Of a DNA stretch of 43,460 bases, positions 42,005 to 43,460 are shown piece by piece. The translations under genes were made by a program, and so were the position numbers. The DNA is from Pseudoxanthomonas beigongshangi (lineage in GTDB: Bacteria; Pseudomonadota; Gammaproteobacteria; Xanthomonadales; Xanthomonadaceae): the NCBI RefSeq assembly GCF_016820515.1, contig NZ_JADHDV010000028.1, positions 1-43,460 of the forward strand. Direction: 5' to 3'. How positions within the stretch are numbered: position 1 is the first letter of the stretch; every line of letters begins with the position of its first letter. The notes beneath the pieces were generated by a model, which made no database searches, was not told where the DNA came from, and saw nothing but the letters and a program-made list of their open reading frames with translations.

Positions 42005-43216
42005 TTGTCCCCCGCAGAAGCCCTTTCCCTGATCGGCCGTGGCGCCGACGAAATCATCAAGCCCGAAGAACTCGAGGCGCGCCTGAAACTGGGCCGCCCC
42101 CTGCGGGTGAAGGCCGGTTTCGACCCCACCGCCCCGGACCTGCACCTGGGCCACACGGTCCTGCTGAACAAGATGCGGCACTTCCAGGACCTCGGCCACC
42201 AGGTGATCTTCCTGATCGGCGACTTCACCGGAATGATCGGCGACCCCAGCGGCAAGAACGTCACCCGCAAGCCGCTGACCCGGGATGAGGTGTTGGCCAA
42301 CGCCCAGACCTACGCCGACCAGGTCTACAAGGTGCTGGACCGGGAAAAGACCGAGCTGCGCTTCAATTCCGAATGGTTCGGCCAGATGACCGCGGCCGAC
42401 ATGATCCGGCTGGCCGCACAGCACACCGTGGCCCGCATGCTGGAGCGCGACGACTTCGCCAAGCGTTATGCCGCCCAGCAGTCCATCGCCATCCATGAAT
42501 TCCTCTACCCGCTGGTGCAGGGCTACGACTCCGTCGCCCTGAAGGCCGATGTCGAGCTCGGCGGCACCGACCAGAAGTTCAACCTGCTGATGGGCCGCGG
42601 CCTGCAGGAGCACCACGGCCAGCCGCCGCAGATCGTACTGACCATGCCGCTGCTGGAAGGCCTGGACGGCGTGGCCAAGATGTCCAAGTCGCTCGGCAAC
42701 TACATCGGCATCAGCGAGCCGGCCATCGACATCGTCACCAAGACCATGAAGATCGGCGACGAACTGATGTGGCGCTGGATCGACCTGCTCAGCTTCGAGA
42801 TCGGGGTGGCCGAAGCCACCGCGCTCAAGGCCGAAGTCGCCTCAGGCGGGCTGAATCCGCGCGACGTCAAACTGCGCCTGGCGCGCGAGCTGGCCGCCCG
42901 CTTCCATGACGCCGCCGCGGCCGAGCAGGCGATCGCCGGCTGGCATGCGGTTGTCCGGGGCGAGGGCGACACTTCGCTGCTGCCGTTGCAGGACGTGGCG
43001 GTCCCTGCCGAGGGACTGCGCATCGGCGCGCTGCTGACGGCCGCCGGCATCACTCCGAGCAATTCAGAGGCCGGCCGCAAGCTCAAGGAACGCGCGGTCA
43101 AGGTGGATGGCGCGGTGGTGGAGGATCCGAACCTGGTTTTCCAGCCCGGTTTCGAAGGTGTCCTGCAGGTCGGCAAGCGCAATTTCGCCCGCGTGCGACT
43201 GGTCCAGGCGGGCTGA
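42005..43216 (+). CDS. tyrS: tyrosyl-tRNA synthetase
   Basis: 403 residues from TTG 42005, which has GGAAG eight bases upstream and gives the family-typical [16 protein letters not shown] start. The alternative ATG 41951 lacks a ribosome site and adds 18 unrelated residues. HLGH (47-50) and KMSKS (225-229) are the class I motifs, with [13 protein letters not shown] and [15 protein letters not shown] in the active site. An S4 RNA-binding domain ends the protein ([20 protein letters not shown]). It is the TyrZ-like longer-loop type seen in Xanthomonadaceae. Confidence 0.94.
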   Translation: MSPAEALSLIGRGADEIIKPEELEARLKLGRPLRVKAGFDPTAPDLHLGHTVLLNKMRHFQDLGHQVIFLIGDFTGMIGDPSGKNVTRKPLTRDEVLANAQTYADQVYKVLDREKTELRFNSEWFGQMTAADMIRLAAQHTVARMLERDDFAKRYAAQQSIAIHEFLYPLVQGYDSVALKADVELGGTDQKFNLLMGRGLQEHHGQPPQIVLTMPLLEGLDGVAKMSKSLGNYIGISEPAIDIVTKTMKIGDELMWRWIDLLSFEIGVAEATALKAEVASGGLNPRDVKLRLARELAARFHDAAAAEQAIAGWHAVVRGEGDTSLLPLQDVAVPAEGLRIGALLTAAGITPSNSEAGRKLKERAVKVDGAVVEDPNLVFQPGFEGVLQVGKRNFARVRLVQAG

Positions 43217-43354
43217 TCGGGCCGCCGTGCGACCCCGGCGGCATCAGTCCGGCCGCCCGAAACCCGCGGCCTTCCGATGACGGCCCCGGCGCTGCCATAA
43301 ATTTGCAATCCGGGGCTTCCAAACGGCCGCGGAACCGGTCATACTTTCCCTCCC

Positions 43355-43405
43355 CCCATCGCAGGGGGGCGCTTCAACCCCTCGGGGCAGCGCCGCAGCG
43401 ATGGG
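43355..43405. repeat. inverted repeat upstream of end-of-window promoter
   Basis: CCCATCGC (43355-43362) and GCGATGGG (43398-43405) can pair across a 35-base loop containing a smaller GGGGCGC/GCGCC-like structure. Together with the following promoter it lies where no gene is seen (43217-43460). Function unknown. Confidence 0.35.
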
Positions 43406-43433
43406 AGCTTCGAAAAAATCTCTCAACGAGGTG

Positions 43434-43460
43434 TTGACGAAGCAGCAAAGGGTCGCCATA
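43434..43460 (+). promoter_or_regulatory. strong, possibly rRNA, promoter cut by the window end
   Basis: TTGACG at 43434-43439, then 17 bases to CATA at 43457-43460, where the window stops; two further bases could complete a -10. An A-rich CGAAAAAATC at 43411-43420 sits where an UP element would. In Xanthomonas an rRNA operon lies beyond tyrS, as far as I recall, so this may be rrn P1. Confidence 0.4.

Overview
The window is high-GC proteobacterial chromosome. Gene content, gene order and GTAG-type REP palindromes point to the Xanthomonadaceae/Lysobacteraceae (Lysobacter, Luteimonas, Thermomonas or Pseudoxanthomonas-like). Supporting signs are an exported S9 peptidase, a two-domain membrane-anchored AlgC/XanA, a TTG-started 403-residue TyrS and an aceB-aceA pair with a divergent LysR regulator. 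The species cannot be named from this sequence alone.

Layout. 1-833: a FecI/FecR-type ECF sigma factor with a truncated anti-sigma partner, both minus strand. 956-3075: two exported hydrolases, a cyanophycinase-like S51 peptidase and an isoaspartyl peptidase/asparaginase. Together they could turn cyanophycin or beta-Asp-Arg dipeptides into Asp and Arg. 3094-3289: two REP doublets. 3305-6094: VOC protein, AraC regulator and a beta-lactamase-fold hydrolase. 6227-10295: LysR regulator divergent from the glyoxylate-shunt operon aceB-aceA. The spacer holds two palindromes and the operon ends in a strong terminator.

10300-16273 is an accessory island. A secreted RHS/YD-repeat protein ends in a polymorphic tip that resembles vertebrate LECT2, a zinc-binding M23-fold protein. 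It is followed by an AT-richer array of small lipoproteins and exported proteins. These are candidate periplasmic immunity proteins, some broken or chimeric. The GC drop begins immediately after the RHS core motif, as expected for swapped tips and immunity genes.

16274-23785: exported S9 peptidase; an ECF41 sigma factor divergent from a carboxymuconolactone-decarboxylase-like gene, each preceded by the same CGTCACG-N16-CGTC promoter; an exported phytochelatin-synthase-like protein; ComM/YifB; UbiK; a P-II protein and a small exported protein. 23804-31070: polyamine genes speE and speA (divergent), an SDR dehydrogenase, SPOR-domain protein with argS, and radC. 31165-37531: coaBC-dut-algC, a coiled-coil exported protein, pyrE and an exonuclease III. 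37528-43216: ampG, a ribbon-helix-helix-like small protein, anmK and an M23 endopeptidase (together peptidoglycan recycling and remodelling), then tyrS. The last bases look like the start of a strong, possibly rRNA, promoter.

The most notable points are the LECT2-like RHS tip with its periplasmic immunity array, the twin ECF41 promoters and the exported cyanophycin-degradation pair. No tRNA, rRNA gene, CRISPR array or intact insertion sequence was recognised.
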